Assembly (NCBI GenBank): GCA_019636335.1
Contig: JAHBXR010000014.1
Coordinates: 1 to 64,000 of the forward strand
Source: Pirellulales bacterium
GTDB taxonomy: Bacteria; Planctomycetota; Planctomycetia; Pirellulales; JAEUIK01
Direction of reading: 5' to 3'
DNA length: 64,000 nucleotides
In this document: positions 63,129 through 64,000 of the stretch, in pieces
Numbering within the stretch: the stretch's first letter is position 1
Layout: every line of letters begins with the position of its first letter
Made by a program: the position numbers and the translations under genes
The notes under the pieces: generated by a model
Databases searched by the model: none
Told to the model about the DNA's origin: nothing
The model's input: the letters and a program-made list of their open reading frames with translations, nothing else

Positions 63129-63641
63129 ATGTCGTCGCTAAAGACATTGCACGATCTATATATCGAGGAGTTGAAAGACCTGTACAGCGCCGAGAAGCAA
63201 CTGCTGAAGGCGTTGCCCAAAATGGCCAAGGCCGCCGATTCGAGGCAACTACGACAAGGCTTCGAGGCGCACTTGGACGAAACCGAGGAACACGTGACAC
63301 GGCTCGAGAAGATTTTCGAAGATCTCGATGCCAGCCCCCGCGGCAAGAAATGCAAGGCCATGGAGGGACTGGTTGAGGAGGGGGCGGAGGTAATCAAGGT
63401 AGACGCTCCTCCGAGCGTCAAGGACGCGGCGCTGATCGCCGCCGCCCAACGCGTGGAGCACTATGAGATCGCCGGCTACGGCACGGTGCGGACCTACGCC
63501 GAGCTGCTGGGCCATTCGGCCGCCGCGAAGCTCCTGCAGAAAACTCTCGATGAGGAGGGGGCCACCGATAAGAAGCTCACCGCCCTCGCTGAAACGATCA
63601 ACGTCGAGGCCGAAGAGCCCGTCGAAGCGGCGGGCGACTAG
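63129..63641 (+). CDS. DUF892 (YciE/YciF-type) ferritin-like stress protein
   Basis: This is a 170-residue four-helix ferritin-like protein. The N-terminus 'SLKTLHDLYIEELKDLYSAEKQLLKALPKMAKAA' is the family signature. Metal-type residues recur in HLDETEEHVTRLE, AAQRVEHYEIAGYGT and DEEGATDKKL. ATG 63129 has AGGAGA 10 nt upstream. Members respond to osmotic or oxidative stress. There is no own sigma-54 match, so it probably shares the promoter at 62651. Confidence 0.92.
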   Translation: MSSLKTLHDLYIEELKDLYSAEKQLLKALPKMAKAADSRQLRQGFEAHLDETEEHVTRLEKIFEDLDASPRGKKCKAMEGLVEEGAEVIKVDAPPSVKDAALIAAAQRVEHYEIAGYGTVRTYAELLGHSAAAKLLQKTLDEEGATDKKLTALAETINVEAEEPVEAAGD

Positions 63642-63840
63642 CGGACCAGGGCGACGATAAGACGGCACTTCTGCGCCCTGGCGGCGGTCCGTCGATGTTC
63701 CTCGCTGACATCGCACGCCAGCCGCTGGGGCGCGTTGCAATACCACGACGGAAGTCTGTCATCCCACGGCCTGCGCCCTTGCCTGGCGGCCTTCGGGCTC
63801 AAGGCGTTGCGCGCGCTGGCCGAAAAAGAAAGGCAATGCG

Positions 63841-63954
63841 ATGCGAACGGAAGATCAAAACCGTCAAGGCAAAGTCGGCTACATTATCCTGTGGCTCTTG
63901 GGTGTGCCCCTGCCGATCCTCTTCCTGCTCTTTCTCATTCGCGGTTGCACTTGA
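63841..63954 (+). CDS. tiny single-helix membrane protein
   Basis: This is a 37-residue protein: a short polar N-terminus (MRTEDQNRQGKVGY), then one hydrophobic helix (IILWLLGVPLPILFLLFLI) ending RGCT. AAAGG lies 8 nt before ATG 63841. Similar tiny proteins ending in RGCT are common as hypothetical genes in stress islands of other Gram-negative bacteria. Confidence 0.65.
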   Translation: MRTEDQNRQGKVGYIILWLLGVPLPILFLLFLIRGCT

Positions 63955-64000
63955 TCGCCGGCGGAAATGCCGCGCGGCGCGGACTGCATTCGAGAACGAG

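Noticed and set aside
63803..63822. GG-N10-GC match before the tiny gene at 63841
   Set aside because: The sequence is pure GC-rich context with neither TGGCA nor TTGC; expected by chance in this DNA and too close to the start codon.

Overview
The window is GC-rich chromosomal DNA from a planctomycete, most likely a member of the Pirellulales. The evidence is lineage-marker genes: a DUF1501 protein paired with a cytochrome-containing DUF1549/DUF1553 (PSD1-type) protein, a DUF1080 secreted protein, and a subtilase carrying the N-terminal 'LETFEERL' planctomycete surface-protein signature. There are no rRNA or tRNA genes, CRISPR arrays, transposases or phage genes that I could recognise. Many long ORFs on the strand opposite real genes are mirror artefacts of high GC and were left out.

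Layout. 1-9.2 kb: surface polysaccharide and exported-protein genes (rfbB, rfbA, a flippase, a repeat-bearing subtilase, a WecA-like glycan-initiating transferase). 9.2-28 kb: housekeeping and mixed metabolism (a gluzincin-like secreted protein, a FabH-like synthase, leuS, a DASS-type anion symporter, a 2Fe-2S thioredoxin-like ferredoxin, a PMT-like glycosyltransferase, a methyltransferase, an exported thioredoxin, a Gfo/Idh oxidoreductase, the DUF1501/PSD1 pair). 28-34 kb: an enolase-superfamily enzyme and a four-gene Mla-like lipid transport operon whose 'ATPase' lacks every nucleotide-binding motif. 33-44.5 kb: single genes (DUF1080, a small Cys-His-Asp protein, a YwqK-repeat protein, an O-methyltransferase, a FAH-family enzyme, an old-yellow-enzyme homologue, a beta carbonic anhydrase, an AAC(6')-like acetyltransferase, a ROK kinase).

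44.5-64 kb is the most interesting part. It is a stress/envelope island of small membrane, lipoprotein and stress-family genes (DUF1328, DUF3309, CsbD, DUF892, YflT-like, DUF4142-like, AI-2E transporter), mixed with an NtrC-type sigma-54 activator, an Hpt protein, a single-domain response regulator and a large MASE1 hybrid histidine kinase. Reading the intergenic regions, I find eleven sigma-54 (-24/-12) promoter matches with exact GG-N10-GC spacing. Each has its -12 element 79-108 nt upstream of a start codon and is in the correct orientation. There is also one orphan match and one imperfect match. I infer a locally encoded, phosphorelay-controlled sigma-54 stress regulon; in other phyla such genes are usually placed under ECF or sigma-S/sigma-B type control.

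Intergenic repeats include a 157-bp element with terminal inverted repeats (37997-38153), a cluster of four 3-nt-loop hairpins (27834-28079) and a pair of related palindromic repeats (17292, 22941).
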